Shown here: piece after piece, positions 50,209 through 60,742 of the stretch | Layout: each line of letters starts with the position of its first letter | Position numbering within the stretch: position 1 is the first letter of the stretch | From: Mycoplana dimorpha | GTDB taxonomy: Bacteria; Pseudomonadota; Alphaproteobacteria; Rhizobiales; Rhizobiaceae | Assembly: GCF_003046475.1 (NCBI RefSeq) | Contig: NZ_PZZZ01000001.1 | Span: forward strand, 434,001-498,000 | Length of the DNA stretch: 64,000 nt | Direction: 5' to 3' | Translations under genes and position numbers: made by a program | The notes under the pieces: generated by a model | Database searches by the model: none | Told to the model about the DNA's origin: nothing | What the model saw: the letters and a program-made list of their open reading frames with translations, nothing else

Positions 50209-51468
50209 ATGAGACGTGTCGTTATCACCGGTACCGGCATGGTATCTCCTTTGGGCTGTGGTACCGAAGTGACATGGTCCCGGCTGCTCGCCGGACAGAG
50301 CGGCGCCCGTCAGGTAACCGGCTTCGAAGTCGACGATCTTCCAGCACGAATTGCCTGCTACATTCCGACCGGCGACGGCACCGACGGCACCTACAATCCC
50401 GACCAGTGGATGGAGCCGAAAGAGCAACGCAAGGTCGACTCCTTCATCGTATACGCGATGGCCGCCGCCGATATGGCGCTCGACGATGCCGGCTGGCATC
50501 CGCAGACGGACGAGGAACAGGTTTCGACCGGCGTTCTGATCGGCTCCGGTATCGGCGGTCTTGAAGGCATCGTCGAGGCAGGCCACATCCTGCGCGACAA
50601 GGGACCCCGCCGGGTCTCGCCCTTCTTCATTCCCGGCCGCCTGATCAACCTAGCCTCCGGGCAGGTGTCGATCCGGCACAAGCTGCGCGGCCCGAACAGT
50701 TCGGTCGTTACCGCCTGTTCGACCGGCGCGCACGCGATCGGCGATGCCGCCCGCCTGATCGCGCTCGGCGATGCCGACGTGATGGTCGCCGGCGGCACCG
50801 AGTCGCCGATCTCGCGCATGGCGCTCGCCGGCTTTTCCGCCTGCAAGGCGCTTTCCACCCAGTACAACGACGAGCCGACCAAGGCATCGCGCCCCTATGA
50901 TCGCGACCGTGACGGGTTCGTGATGGGCGAGGGCGCCGGCATCGTCGTCCTCGAGGAACTCGAGCACGCCAAGGCGCGCGGCGCGAAGATCTATGCCGAA
51001 GTGGTCGGCTACGGCCTTTCCGGTGACGCTTTCCACATCACCGCGCCTTCCGAGGACGGCGACGGCGCCTATCGCTGCATGCAGATGGCGCTGAAGCGCG
51101 CCGGCCTGACCCCGGGCGACATCGACTACGTCAATGCGCACGGCACATCGACGATGGCCGACACGATCGAACTCGGCGCCGTCGAACGGCTCGTCGGCGA
51201 GCACGCGAGCAAGGTTTCGATGTCGTCGACAAAATCGGCGATCGGCCACCTGCTCGGGGCGGCCGGTGCGGTCGAGGCGATCTTCTCGGCGCTCGCCATT
51301 CGCGACAACGTCGCGCCGCCGACGCTCAACCTCGACAATCCTGATGTTGAGACCGCAATCGATCTCGTGCCACACAAGGCACGCAAGCGCGAGATCAACG
51401 TCGCGCTTTCCAACTCCTTCGGTTTCGGCGGCACGAACGCGTCGCTCATCTTGCGCCGCTACGCCTGA
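50209..51468 (+). CDS. fabF: 3-oxoacyl-ACP synthase II
   Basis: A 419-residue condensing enzyme extending acyl-ACP. The Cys-His-His triad lies in VTACSTGAHAIGDA, NAHGTSTMADTIELG and SAIGHLLGAAGAVEAI. The final NSFGFGGTNASLI is typical. It starts 102 bases after acpP and completes the fatty-acid cluster, with mltG next. Confidence 0.97.
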   Translation: MRRVVITGTGMVSPLGCGTEVTWSRLLAGQSGARQVTGFEVDDLPARIACYIPTGDGTDGTYNPDQWMEPKEQRKVDSFIVYAMAAADMALDDAGWHPQTDEEQVSTGVLIGSGIGGLEGIVEAGHILRDKGPRRVSPFFIPGRLINLASGQVSIRHKLRGPNSSVVTACSTGAHAIGDAARLIALGDADVMVAGGTESPISRMALAGFSACKALSTQYNDEPTKASRPYDRDRDGFVMGEGAGIVVLEELEHAKARGAKIYAEVVGYGLSGDAFHITAPSEDGDGAYRCMQMALKRAGLTPGDIDYVNAHGTSTMADTIELGAVERLVGEHASKVSMSSTKSAIGHLLGAAGAVEAIFSALAIRDNVAPPTLNLDNPDVETAIDLVPHKARKREINVALSNSFGFGGTNASLILRRYA

Positions 51469-51700
51469 GGGCTGCGGCGGGCAGGGGCGCGCCGGCAGGT
51501 TGATACAGAGCCACCTCGGTTCCCGCCACAAGGCGGGCCCGATCCCGTTTTTGCCGCATTGGTCTGCCCTATTGCGTCGCGCGTCCGCAGGGGCTTCTAT
51601 GGACGCAAGGCACTCGGTTTGACGCGTTATGCTGCTCCGGTTCGTTCACCGGGGCCGTTTGCAGCGGGCGGGGACCGCCAAGATCATTCGAGGATTGTCC

Positions 51701-52903
51701 GTGAACGAGAACAACGAAACCGCCGAGACGTCGCCCGACCGAGGCGAGAATGCCAACAAGGGGCCGATCGTTCCGAAATCCGCCAGCGAAGCGCTGCGGC
51801 CCGAACCCGTGCCGCAGCCGCCGCGCCGCTCCCGCAAGGCGCGCAGCCAGGTGGTGATCTTCCTGAACTTCCTGATGACCGCGCTGGTCCTTGTCACCAT
51901 TGCTGCCGGCGGTTTGTTCTATTACGCGCTCGACAGCTACGAGAAGCCCGGTCCGCTGACCGCCAATACGAATTTCATCGTGCGCAACGGTGCCGGTCTC
52001 AACGAGATCGCCGCGAGCCTTGAGCGCAACAACATCATCACCGACAGTCGCGTGTTTCGCGCGTTGAGCCGGATCTACCTGCAGGACGCGGTGTTGAAGG
52101 CCGGCGAGTACGAGATCCGCGCCAACGCCTCGATGCACGACGTGCTGGAGCTTCTGAAGTCCGGCAAGTCTATTCTCTATAGCGTATCCTTGCCCGAGGG
52201 GCTGACGGTCAGGCAGATGTTCCAGCGCCTCGCCGATGACCCGGTTCTGGAGGGCGAACTGCCGGCCGAGTTGCCCGGCGAGGGCACGCTGATGCCCGAC
52301 ACTTACAAGTTCTCCCGCGGAACGAAGCGCGCCGAGATCGTGAAGCAGATGCTCGCGGCTCAGAAGGCACTGGTGGAGCAGATCTGGGAAAAGCGCGATG
52401 ACGGCCTGCCGATCGCAACGCCGGAGGAACTGGTGACGCTCGCCTCCATCGTCGAGAAGGAGACCGGGCGGGCCGACGAGCGGCCTCGCGTCGCCTCGGT
52501 GTTCATCAACCGGCTCGAGAAGGGCATGCGCCTCCAGTCGGACCCGACGATCATCTACGGCATCTTCGGCGGCGACGGAAAGCCGGCCGACCGCACGATC
52601 CTGCAGTCGGACATCGACAAGCAGACGCCCTACAACACCTACGTCATCAAGGGCCTGCCGCCGACGCCGATCGCCAACCCGGGGCGCGCCGCCCTGGAGG
52701 CTGTCGCCAACCCGTCGCGCACCGCCGATCTCTACTTCGTCGCCGACGGCACCGGCGGTCACGCCTTTGCCGAAACCCTCGACGAGCACAACGCCAATGT
52801 CCGGCGCTGGCGCAAGATCGAAGCCGAGAAGGCCGCTCAGGCGGCCAAGGAGGCGCAGGCGGCCAAGGACGCCCAGGACGCAGGCCAGGCAACCAGCCAG
52901 TAA
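51701..52903 (+). CDS. mltG: endolytic transglycosylase MltG
   Basis: A 400-residue inner-membrane murein transglycosylase thought to end nascent glycan chains. A cytoplasmic Pro/Arg-rich N-terminus leads into one helix (VVIFLNFLMTALVLVTIAAG, 51-70), then a LysM-like subdomain and the YceG domain with the catalytic Glu in LASIVEKETGRADERP near residue 252. GTG 51701 is chosen because GAGG (51690-51693) stands 7 bases before it; an ATG at 51629 adds a non-family leader. The Ala/Lys-rich C-terminus is a helical repeat (AAQAAKEAQAAKDAQDA). A terminator follows. Confidence 0.94.
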   Translation: MNENNETAETSPDRGENANKGPIVPKSASEALRPEPVPQPPRRSRKARSQVVIFLNFLMTALVLVTIAAGGLFYYALDSYEKPGPLTANTNFIVRNGAGLNEIAASLERNNIITDSRVFRALSRIYLQDAVLKAGEYEIRANASMHDVLELLKSGKSILYSVSLPEGLTVRQMFQRLADDPVLEGELPAELPGEGTLMPDTYKFSRGTKRAEIVKQMLAAQKALVEQIWEKRDDGLPIATPEELVTLASIVEKETGRADERPRVASVFINRLEKGMRLQSDPTIIYGIFGGDGKPADRTILQSDIDKQTPYNTYVIKGLPPTPIANPGRAALEAVANPSRTADLYFVADGTGGHAFAETLDEHNANVRRWRKIEAEKAAQAAKEAQAAKDAQDAGQATSQ

Positions 52904-52913
52904 CGAGAACGGA

Positions 52914-52938
52914 GAGGCGGCAAAGCCGCCTCTTTTTT
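52914..52938 (+). terminator. intrinsic terminator after mltG
   Basis: GAGGCGGC (52914-52921), loop AAA, GCCGCCTC (52925-52932), then TTTTTT (52933-52938). It ends the fab-mltG unit 11 bases after the mltG stop, so yicC-gmk need their own promoter in 52939-53059. Confidence 0.92.
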
Positions 52939-53059
52939 CGAATTGTGCGGCGGAGATTGCATCCGTGCGCACGCTTTTCACACCGGAACAGGGTATATAA
53001 GCCGCAGCACGCCACCGGCGATTCCGGTGCGCGATGGCGCCTTCCGATCGGAGTTCGAC

Positions 53060-53947
53060 ATGCCACTGCAATCCATGACCGGTTTTGCGCGGACCGAGGG
53101 AACCAGCGGCCGCTGTCGCTGGAGCTGGGAGTTGCGCTCGGTAAACGGCAAGGGACTGGATCTGCGCATCCGCCTGCCGCAGGGCTTCGAGCACTTCGAG
53201 CCGGAGGTTCGGCAGAAAGCCGCGGCCGCCTTCACCCGCGGCAACATGCAGATCGGTCTCTCGGTCTCCATTACCGAGCCGCAGGTGCAGCCGGTCGTCA
53301 ACCAGGCCGCCTTGTCGGCGATCCTCGCCCTTCGCGAGCAATTGTCGGAGGTGATCGATTCGGCACCGCTTCGGCTCGACACGCTGCTGGCGGTCCGCGG
53401 CGTCGTCGATTTTCGCGAGGCCGAGGAGAGCGAGGCCGAGCGCCAGAGGAGGGACGACGACATCGCGGCGGGTCTCGATGGCGCGATTGCCCGGCTGCTG
53501 GCGATGCGGCTCGGAGAAGGGGAGGCCCTTCGGCAGGTGCTGGGCACGCAGGTTGAACGGATCGCCCGACTGGCGGTGACGATCGAGGCCGATCCGAGCC
53601 GCAGCGTGGATGCGATCGCCGAGCGTGTGGCCGGCCAGGTCCAGTTGCTGTTGCAAGGCAGTGGCGGGCTCGATCGCGACCGCCTCTACCAGGAAGCGGT
53701 GCTGCTCGCCACCAAGGCCGATCTGCGCGAGGAGATCGATCGTCTCGGCGCCCACGTCCGTGCCGCCGAGGAGCTGCTTGGCGCCGATCACCCCGTCGGC
53801 CGCAAGCTCGATTTCCTGGCACAGGAATTTAACCGGGAAGCGAATACTATCTGCTCCAAGTCAAACGCTGCGGCTGTCACGGCGGCCGGCATCGAGTTGA
53901 AGGTCGTGATTGACCAGTTCCGCGAGCAGATTCAGAATCTGGAGTAA
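53060..53947 (+). CDS. yicC: YicC family endoribonuclease
   Basis: A 295-residue YicC/YloC-family protein. E. coli YicC has been described as an endoribonuclease acting on small RNA. The family start [14 protein letters not shown] and the end TNTICSKSN-like block ([15 protein letters not shown] with [19 protein letters not shown]) are intact. ATG 53060 follows CGGAG. gmk follows after two bases, the common yicC-gmk pair, so the two are co-transcribed. Confidence 0.93.
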   Translation: MPLQSMTGFARTEGTSGRCRWSWELRSVNGKGLDLRIRLPQGFEHFEPEVRQKAAAAFTRGNMQIGLSVSITEPQVQPVVNQAALSAILALREQLSEVIDSAPLRLDTLLAVRGVVDFREAEESEAERQRRDDDIAAGLDGAIARLLAMRLGEGEALRQVLGTQVERIARLAVTIEADPSRSVDAIAERVAGQVQLLLQGSGGLDRDRLYQEAVLLATKADLREEIDRLGAHVRAAEELLGADHPVGRKLDFLAQEFNREANTICSKSNAAAVTAAGIELKVVIDQFREQIQNLE

Positions 53948-53949
53948 CC

Positions 53950-54615
53950 ATGACCGCACCGCAGCAAACCAAACCCATCGAAATTCCCCGGCGTGGGTTG
54001 ATGCTGGTTATTTCCTCGCCCTCAGGGGCCGGCAAGTCAACGATCGCGCGCAATCTCCTCGAAGCCGATTCCGGGATCAGTCTTTCGATCAGCGTCACGA
54101 CCCGCCAGCGCCGCCCCAGCGAGATCGCCGGCCGCCACTATCACTTCATCGATCGTGCCGAATTCGACATGCTGCGCGATTCCGACGCGCTGCTCGAATG
54201 GGCCGAGGTGCACGGCAACTTCTACGGTACGCCGCGCAAGCCGGTGGAGGAGGCCATGGCGGCCGGGCGCGACATGCTGTTCGACATCGACTGGCAGGGC
54301 GCCCAGCAGTTGCAGGAGAAGATGGCAGCCGACGTCGTCTCGATCTTCATCCTGCCGCCGTCGATGACCGAGCTGCAGTCGCGGCTGCATCGCCGCGCCG
54401 AGGATACCGAGGAGGTGATCGCGACGCGGCTTGCCAACTCGCGGGCCGAGATCGAGCATTGGCACGAATACGACTACGTCATCCTCAATGACGACCTGAC
54501 GGCCGCCTTCGATGCCGTACAGAGCATCGTCAAGGCGGAGCGCCTGCGCCGCGATCGACGCCACGGCATGTTCGATTTCGTCTCGAAGCTCCTGACCGAG
54601 CAGCCGGTGCTCTGA
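53950..54615 (+). CDS. gmk: guanylate kinase
   Basis: A 221-residue enzyme phosphorylating GMP to GDP. The P-loop is [19 protein letters not shown], the GMP-binding segment is [20 protein letters not shown], and [14 protein letters not shown] is the family core. It is only two bases after yicC. In related bacteria it also affects ppGpp and purine balance. Confidence 0.97.
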   Translation: MTAPQQTKPIEIPRRGLMLVISSPSGAGKSTIARNLLEADSGISLSISVTTRQRRPSEIAGRHYHFIDRAEFDMLRDSDALLEWAEVHGNFYGTPRKPVEEAMAAGRDMLFDIDWQGAQQLQEKMAADVVSIFILPPSMTELQSRLHRRAEDTEEVIATRLANSRAEIEHWHEYDYVILNDDLTAAFDAVQSIVKAERLRRDRRHGMFDFVSKLLTEQPVL

Positions 54616-54660
54616 TCCTGCCGTCGCCCGAACCTAGTGACGGCACAAGCGGGGAACGCT

Positions 54661-55272
54661 TCAGAATATCCTCAGCATGGTGGGCACATAGCCGTTTGCC
54701 CGCAGATATTCGAGTACTTCCAGGATCGGGAAAAGGGCCAGCAGAAACAGTCCGTCGCGGAACGTCTTTGCCAGCGCGCGCTGCGAGAAGCTGACCTTCG
54801 CCGCGCCTCTGTAGAGGAACGGGTTCGGCAGGAAGAACGGTGTCCGAGCGGCATATTCGTCGTAGGCCGGCCCGAACATGCGCTTCAGGTCGGCCGCTTC
54901 GCGCCCGGCAGCGTATCGCATGACGATGTAGAACGCCGTCGTCATCGCAAGCGTCAGCACGAGCGAGCCGGACATCAGCCCCACGCCGCAAATTGCCAAG
55001 AGCGAGAAGAGATAGAGGGGATTGCGCGTCATCGAATATGGGCCGATGTCCACGACCGCCCGGTTCTTGAATGCGCCGATGTAGAGAATGCTCCACAATC
55101 TGCCCAGGATTGCGAAGAATACGAGCATCAGGCCGGTCACTTCGAGGGCTCCGTGAACCCCGCCGCGCCAGACGGGCTCGGTGACGGTGGCTGCGACAAG
55201 GAACACTGCAGCGAGCAGCCAGAGATAAGCGATCCGTTTTTTCTGCTTGAAAGGACGAATCTTCGGCTGCAT
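54661..55272 (-). CDS. isoprenylcysteine carboxylmethyltransferase-family membrane protein
   Basis: A 203-residue membrane protein with four or five helices and the ICMT/PEMT-type motif GPYSMTRNPLYLFSLLAICG, where SAM binds, plus a later EAADLKRMFGPAYDEYAART. Members methylate isoprenylcysteine, phospholipids or quinone-like compounds; bacterial targets are mostly unknown. It is a single gene converging with gmk and lying 51 bases upstream of the rsmA end region, on the same strand as rsmA but not obviously in its operon. Confidence 0.85.
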   Translation of the reverse strand: MQPKIRPFKQKKRIAYLWLLAAVFLVAATVTEPVWRGGVHGALEVTGLMLVFFAILGRLWSILYIGAFKNRAVVDIGPYSMTRNPLYLFSLLAICGVGLMSGSLVLTLAMTTAFYIVMRYAAGREAADLKRMFGPAYDEYAARTPFFLPNPFLYRGAAKVSFSQRALAKTFRDGLFLLALFPILEVLEYLRANGYVPTMLRIF

Positions 55273-55323
55273 CGGTGCCGCCCCAACAACACTGAGGCAA
55301 CGACTGTAGCCAATTAGCTGTTG

Positions 55324-56157
55324 CTAATCCAGCGCGTTCGCCAGCGCCACGAATTCTTCGACCGAGAGCGTTTCGGCCCGCCGTTGCGGGTCGATGCCGG
55401 CCAGCGCCAGCAGCGCCTCGCCCCCGAGTGGCTTCAGGCTCTGGCGCAGCATTTTGCGGCGCTGCCCGAAGGCGGCCTGTGTCACGCGCTCCAAGGCCCC
55501 GGCCTTGCAGGGCAGGGGATTCTCGATCGGCTCGAGATGCACGACGGATGACGTGACCTTCGGCGGCGGCACGAAGGCCTGGGGCGGCACGTCGAAGGCG
55601 ATGCGCGCGTTGGTGCGCCAGCCGGCAAGAACGCCAAGCCGCCCGTAATGGTCATCGTCCGCGCGCGCTACGATCCGCAGCCCGACCTCGCGCTGGAACA
55701 TCAGCGTCAGCGACCGGTAGAACGGCGGCCAGCGTTTCGGCAGGAGCCAGTCGACGAGCAGTTGCGTGCCGACGTTGTAAGGCAGGTTGGCGATGATACG
55801 AACCGGCTCGCCCGGCGGGGTCAGGCTCTCGAAATCCACCTTCAGCGCATCGCCCTCGATCACCGTCAGGCGGCCGGGATAGTGCTCCGCAATTTCCTTG
55901 AGCGCCGGCATGGCGCGGGCATCGCGCTCAATGGCCACGACGTGCTTCGCACCCAGCGACAGGATCGCCCGGGTGAGGCCGCCGGGACCAGGCCCCACCT
56001 CGATGACCGTGCACTCTTCCAGCGGTCCGGCCGTCCTGGCGATCTTCTGCGTCAGGTTCAGGTCGAGCAGGAAGTTCTGCCCGAGCGATTTCTTCGCGTC
56101 GAGTCCGTGGCGTTGGATGACCTCGCGCAGCGGCGGCAGCCCATCGATCGCCGCCAT
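55324..56157 (-). CDS. rsmA: 16S rRNA (adenine1518/1519-N6) dimethyltransferase
   Basis: A 277-residue KsgA/RsmA methyltransferase that dimethylates two adenines of 16S rRNA late in 30S assembly. SAM motif I is [16 protein letters not shown], the family start is [19 protein letters not shown], and the catalytic [15 protein letters not shown] is intact. Its start overlaps the pdxA stop by one base. It is the last gene of the lptF-lptG-lptD-surA-pdxA-rsmA series, the same order as lptD-surA-pdxA-rsmA in E. coli. Confidence 0.97.
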   Translation of the reverse strand: MAAIDGLPPLREVIQRHGLDAKKSLGQNFLLDLNLTQKIARTAGPLEECTVIEVGPGPGGLTRAILSLGAKHVVAIERDARAMPALKEIAEHYPGRLTVIEGDALKVDFESLTPPGEPVRIIANLPYNVGTQLLVDWLLPKRWPPFYRSLTLMFQREVGLRIVARADDDHYGRLGVLAGWRTNARIAFDVPPQAFVPPPKVTSSVVHLEPIENPLPCKAGALERVTQAAFGQRRKMLRQSLKPLGGEALLALAGIDPQRRAETLSVEEFVALANALD

Positions 56158-57197
56158 CAGCCGGCGCTCCGCTCGTGCAGGGCCAGTTCGTGTGCAAGCC
56201 GGATCGCGGCGAGCAGGCTGTCCCGCCGGCCCCGTCCGGTACCGGCCAACGAGAAGGCCGTGCCATGGTCCGGGGAGGTGCGGATGAACGGCAGGCCGAG
56301 CGTCACGTTCACCGAATCGTCAAAGCCCAGGGCCTTGGCAGGAATCAGCGCCTGGTCGTGATACATGCAGATTGCCACGTCATAGGTTGCACGGGCCGCA
56401 TCATGGAACATGGTATCCGCCGGCAGGGGGCCGAACGCATCGATGCCGGCAGCCTTCAGCCGTGCGATGGCGGGAGCGACCACGGTGTCGTCCTCGATCC
56501 CCAGCGCCCCGCCTTCGCCGGCATGCGGGTTCAGGCCGGCCACAGCCAGTCTGGGAGAGGCGATGCCGAAGCGCCGCTTCAGGTCGGTCGCCGTGATCAG
56601 CGCCGTGTCGTAGACCAGGTCTTCGGTGAGTGCCGTCGGCACCTCCTTCAGCGGGATGTGGATCGTCACCGGCACGCTGCGCAGCTTCGGCCCCGCCAGC
56701 ATCATCACCGGCTGCACAGGACCACCCGTGGCCCGTGAGGCAAGGTCGGCGAGATACTCGGTGTGACCGGGAAAGCCGAACCCCGCATCGTACAGCACGG
56801 ATTTCGCGATCGGATTGGTAACGACCGCGGCGGCGCGGCCGGCCATCGTCAGCGCCACTGCCGTCTCGATCGATGTGATCACCGCGCCGGCATTGCGGGA
56901 GGAGGGAGCGCCGGCTGTCGCCGGCTCCGCCAGCGGAACCGGCTGCACCGGGATCGCTGCGGCGAAGATCGAGGCGGCGCTTTCGGCGGTGGCCGTTGCA
57001 ATGGGCGCCTCGAAGCCGCGCTGCTTTGCGCGTTGCCCAAGCGCCTCCGGGTCGCCGATGAAGAGAAAGGGCGGCAGCTTCAGGGCCGCCCGGGCGTTCC
57101 ACAGGTCGAGCGTGAGGTCGAGGCCGATCCCGGACGGATCGCCCATGGTCAGGGCCAGCGGCGGAACGGCCAGGGCGGGATCGGGCGCGACGGTCAT
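56157..57197 (-). CDS. pdxA: 4-hydroxythreonine-4-phosphate dehydrogenase
   Basis: A 346-residue NAD-dependent enzyme of pyridoxal phosphate synthesis. Conserved metal-binding segments are readable: [15 protein letters not shown] at the start, [10 protein letters not shown] with a metal His, and [16 protein letters not shown] and [16 protein letters not shown] with the others. It lies 63 bases after the surA-like gene and overlaps rsmA by one base. Confidence 0.96.
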   Translation of the reverse strand: MTVAPDPALAVPPLALTMGDPSGIGLDLTLDLWNARAALKLPPFLFIGDPEALGQRAKQRGFEAPIATATAESAASIFAAAIPVQPVPLAEPATAGAPSSRNAGAVITSIETAVALTMAGRAAAVVTNPIAKSVLYDAGFGFPGHTEYLADLASRATGGPVQPVMMLAGPKLRSVPVTIHIPLKEVPTALTEDLVYDTALITATDLKRRFGIASPRLAVAGLNPHAGEGGALGIEDDTVVAPAIARLKAAGIDAFGPLPADTMFHDAARATYDVAICMYHDQALIPAKALGFDDSVNVTLGLPFIRTSPDHGTAFSLAGTGRGRRDSLLAAIRLAHELALHERSAG

Positions 57198-57260
57198 GGC
57201 GTGGGTCTTTTGTAGCGGGAGAGGCCGGCGCGCTTGACGCGCTGGCGATGAGCGGGCCGG

Positions 57261-58196
57261 TCAGCGAATGACGATCTGCGCCTTCTTGCGCAGCTCGTCG
57301 ATATACTTCTGGCTGTTGCTGTCGTCCTTCTGGTCCTTGCCGAGGTCCTCGGCGCGGAACACCACCTCGGCGGCGACGTCGTCGTTCACTTCGCGCTTCT
57401 TGCAGATCGCGAGATATTCGACGCCGCGTTCGGTCACGCGCGTTCCGGTGGTGTTGCCCTGCGCCTTCTCGATCAGCGGCTTCCAATCCTGCGGCAGCTG
57501 CGGCGCGAGCACGCGGCCGAGGTTGCGGATCGACACGTCGTGCATAGTCGCAGCGAAGATCTTGGCGTCGTCGCAGCCCGGGAATATCGCGCGTGACGCT
57601 TCCGCTTCGGCCTGGCGCTTGCCAAGAATGGCGTTGCGACGCGCGGCCGGGACCACGAAGATCACTTGCTGCAAAAAGTATTCGGTCGTCGACGGCTTGG
57701 CGCCGCCATGCTCCTGCATGCGCGCCGCAAGCGTCTTGCCGCCGGAGGCATTGCTGTAGCGGGCGTTGACGACGCGCGGCCAGCTCATCTGCACGGCGAT
57801 GTACTGCTTGAAATGGTCGGCGCCGACGCCGGCCTGGTCGAGAATCTGGCTGAGCTGATCCGTCGACAGCTTGTTGGAGGCCGCAAATCGCGCGAAGGAG
57901 GCATCCACGTCCGCGGTGCTGACGGACATCCGCAGCCGGCTGATCTCGGCGCGCTTCAAGGTCTCGTCGATCAGTTGCTCACGCGCGATCTGGCTGGAAC
58001 TCTTGGCGTGCTGCAGCTTCAGAAATGCCACGCGCCGGGCGACGTCACCCGAGGTGATGGCGGTGCCGTTGACGACGGCTGACACGCCGCTTGCCGCCGC
58101 CGCCGGCGTCGCAACCGGCAGGATTGCGGTTCCGGCGGTCGCAAGAAGCGCCGCGCCAAGCGCCATGACCCGCATCACCGACATCGTGTACCTCAT
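57261..58196 (-). CDS. surA: SurA-like periplasmic chaperone
   Basis: A 311-residue exported protein with a signal peptide (MRVMALGAALLATAGTAILP, cleavage near AAAA) and a SurA N-terminal domain (VSAVVNGTAITSGDVARRVA, then SSQIAREQLIDETLKRAEI). SurA escorts outer-membrane proteins such as LptD. No clear parvulin catalytic motif is visible, so it may be chaperone-only. I take ATG 58196, with GGAAAGGG six bases before it; ATG 58202 is too close to that site. It lies between lptD and pdxA as in E. coli. Confidence 0.85.
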   Translation of the reverse strand: MRYTMSVMRVMALGAALLATAGTAILPVATPAAAASGVSAVVNGTAITSGDVARRVAFLKLQHAKSSSQIAREQLIDETLKRAEISRLRMSVSTADVDASFARFAASNKLSTDQLSQILDQAGVGADHFKQYIAVQMSWPRVVNARYSNASGGKTLAARMQEHGGAKPSTTEYFLQQVIFVVPAARRNAILGKRQAEAEASRAIFPGCDDAKIFAATMHDVSIRNLGRVLAPQLPQDWKPLIEKAQGNTTGTRVTERGVEYLAICKKREVNDDVAAEVVFRAEDLGKDQKDDSNSQKYIDELRKKAQIVIR

Positions 58197-58399
58197 GCCC
58201 ATCCCTTTCCGTCGCGGCTGCGAAAGCGGAGCGCGCCGAACTCTTGCGCCGGCATCCGCTGCGCCGGTTGCATCACCCGGATCCAGCCCCTGCGGGAACG
58301 CGGGAGCAGTCCTTCGAATTTGTCCCCTGATACCCTCTCGCGGCCATTTGCATAATACATGCGGCCAAACGATGACAAGCCTGCCCGTCAAAGGGGGAC

Positions 58400-60742
58400 T
58401 TAGTAGTCGTCGAAGCCGTCGAGGGTGGTATCGCCGATATTGATATCCCCGAGCGTCCGGAAGCTCAGCCGCACACCGATGGTCCAGTCGTTGGCGATGG
58501 TCTGCCCGGTGTCCCGGGTGTTCTCGTAGACGATCGAGAAGAGGGTGTCGCGATCGTCGTAGGTCAGGCCAATGCCGCTGCGGGCGAGATTGCTTCTGTT
58601 GATGTCGTAGGTCAGCGATCCGAACACAGTCCAGTAGTCACGGAATTTCAGCGCCGCGATGGTCTGGAGTTCGTCATGGTCGCTGCGCGAGCCATAGAGC
58701 GGCTGGGCGGCAATCCGGGTATAAGTCATCGCCGCCTGGAAGCGGTCGTTCTCGAAGCCGACCCTCGTATCGGCGCGGCTCAGCGTCAGATCCTTGCGGT
58801 CCAGCCGGGCGCTATAGGCCAGATCCCATCCGGTCGGCGTTACGACGCCAGCCATGCTGACATAATCGGAGCTGTCATATTGCAGCCCGGAATTGGCGCC
58901 GGCATTGACGAGGTCCGGCGAGGCGAACGAGTTCTTGCCTGCCAACTGGTAAGATTGGCCGAACAGGCCGCGAAACGTGTAGCCGCTGTCGAGGGTGCCG
59001 GTGTAGCGCAGGCCGACATTGGCTCGCGTGCCGCCCTCGATGCGGTCGAAGCCGGAGAACTTGTCGCGTTCGAACAGGTTCGTCGCGTCGAACACGAAGC
59101 TCTGCGCATCTTCGTTCGGCAGGCCTCCGGCGTGCTGTTCGTTGGGACGCGCAAACACCTGCGCCACGGGCTCAAGAACGTGCGAGCCGTTGTCGGTCGA
59201 GATCAGGAACGGATAGCGCGCCTCCAGTCCGGCCGTCAGCATGTAGCGCGAGGCGCTGTCGTTGGTGTCAAAATTGCCGTCATATTGCGGACCGGGAGGG
59301 GTCATGTTGAGGCGCAGCGCGTCGCCGCGCGCGGCAAGCAGCGGCGTGACGACGAGGCCGCCCGGGACGACGAACTGCCGTCGCCACTCGAGTTCGCTCG
59401 TCAGGCGCGACGTGCCGCCTTCGAGCCCCGGGAAGCGGACCGAATCCCCGACTTTCGTTTTATCCAGAAGATCGCGGTTGACATTCGTCACGTTGACTGT
59501 GGCGCTCAACTGGCCACCGGCAATCGGCTCCGGCGCGAAATATTCGTAGTCGAGGGTTTGCGGGATCGCCTGCTGGCGTTCGTTTTTATCCTCCGGATCC
59601 GCATCCTGGATGTCGAAATAGAAGGCGCGCAGGTCGAAGTAGTTCCGCCGGCCGAGGCCGTTGAGGAAGACCTGGTTCCTGACGGTGCGGTTGTTGTAAC
59701 CGGAGAGGTCGTAGGTTCGAGCGAAGTTGTTGTCGCTCTGCGCCATCACTTCCCAGCCGAACGCCCAGCGCGGGTTGATCTTGAATGCCCCCGTCGAGGC
59801 GACCATGCCGCGCCCGGTGACCTCGCGGTCGCTGGTGCCGCTGCTGAACACCCCCGGGCTCAACTGGTCAATACCGGCCGCGCGCAAGGTGACCATGCCG
59901 TTGTGGAAGGCTTTGCGGAACTCGCCCTCGAGCATGAAGCCCTGCTTCGTATAGGCGGTCGGGGTCAGCGTCGCGTCCATGTCGGGTGCGATCGCGATGT
60001 AATAGGGCACGCCGACGCCGAGCCCGAGCTTCTGCGCGTAGCGAATTCTCGGGAACAGCACGCCGGTCTTGCGCTTGACCGTATGGTCGGGGACTTCGAG
60101 CGCCGGGAAATAGGCGATCGGCTTGCCGAACATCTCGAAGCGCGCGTGCTCGAGCCGAACCGTGTGCGTCCTGCCATTCTGGATGACGCGCTCGGCCTTG
60201 ATCTGCCAGAGCGAGCGGTGGGTCGGATCGGTGGCGCAGGGCGTGCAGGCGGTATAGACGCCCCTGTTGAGGATCAGTTCCTCCCCATTGACGCGCTCGC
60301 CGCTGGTGGCTGCGATCTTGGTAAGATCGGTGGTCTCGACGCGAAGCGCGTTGGCGAAGCCGTTCGCGAAGTCGTCCGAAAGCGTCAGCTCCTGAGCATA
60401 GACGCGGTTGCCGGTCGGCTCTACGAACTCGATGTCGCCGGCGGCATGCAGTTGCCCGGTCTTCTGGTCGTAGACGACCTGCCGCGCGACCAGTTGGTAG
60501 CCGCCGTAGTTGATCTGCACCGCACCGCGTGCAGTCACCTGCTGGGTGTCCTGATTGTAGACCAGTTCGTTGGCGGACAGGATGAGCTTGGCATCCGCGG
60601 GGATGTTCGACGCCAGCGTGTTGATGTCCGGCGCCTGCGCCCACGCGGGCGGGGCGGCCATCAGTGCGAGCACCGACAGCGCGACACCGGCGAACAGCGC
60701 GGTCGCGATCAAACTCTTTTGTCCGCGGTTGCCTGCCGCCAC
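58400..60742 (-). CDS. lptD: LPS-assembly outer-membrane protein LptD
   Basis: A 780-residue outer-membrane barrel that inserts lipopolysaccharide at the cell surface. The signal peptide is SLIATALFAGVALSVLALMA with cleavage at AWA-QA. An OstA/LptA-like jellyroll (about 40-170, AKLILSANELVYNQDTQQVTA) precedes the barrel, which ends in aromatic-final strands (DTTLDGFDDY). The cysteines in YTACTPC may form disulfides. The start is GTG 60742, sharing a base with the lptG stop and preceded by a perfect AGGAGG (60750-60755) at 7 bases. An ATG at 60808 would lie inside lptG and lacks a signal-like start. Confidence 0.95.
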   Translation of the reverse strand: MAAGNRGQKSLIATALFAGVALSVLALMAAPPAWAQAPDINTLASNIPADAKLILSANELVYNQDTQQVTARGAVQINYGGYQLVARQVVYDQKTGQLHAAGDIEFVEPTGNRVYAQELTLSDDFANGFANALRVETTDLTKIAATSGERVNGEELILNRGVYTACTPCATDPTHRSLWQIKAERVIQNGRTHTVRLEHARFEMFGKPIAYFPALEVPDHTVKRKTGVLFPRIRYAQKLGLGVGVPYYIAIAPDMDATLTPTAYTKQGFMLEGEFRKAFHNGMVTLRAAGIDQLSPGVFSSGTSDREVTGRGMVASTGAFKINPRWAFGWEVMAQSDNNFARTYDLSGYNNRTVRNQVFLNGLGRRNYFDLRAFYFDIQDADPEDKNERQQAIPQTLDYEYFAPEPIAGGQLSATVNVTNVNRDLLDKTKVGDSVRFPGLEGGTSRLTSELEWRRQFVVPGGLVVTPLLAARGDALRLNMTPPGPQYDGNFDTNDSASRYMLTAGLEARYPFLISTDNGSHVLEPVAQVFARPNEQHAGGLPNEDAQSFVFDATNLFERDKFSGFDRIEGGTRANVGLRYTGTLDSGYTFRGLFGQSYQLAGKNSFASPDLVNAGANSGLQYDSSDYVSMAGVVTPTGWDLAYSARLDRKDLTLSRADTRVGFENDRFQAAMTYTRIAAQPLYGSRSDHDELQTIAALKFRDYWTVFGSLTYDINRSNLARSGIGLTYDDRDTLFSIVYENTRDTGQTIANDWTIGVRLSFRTLGDINIGDTTLDGFDDY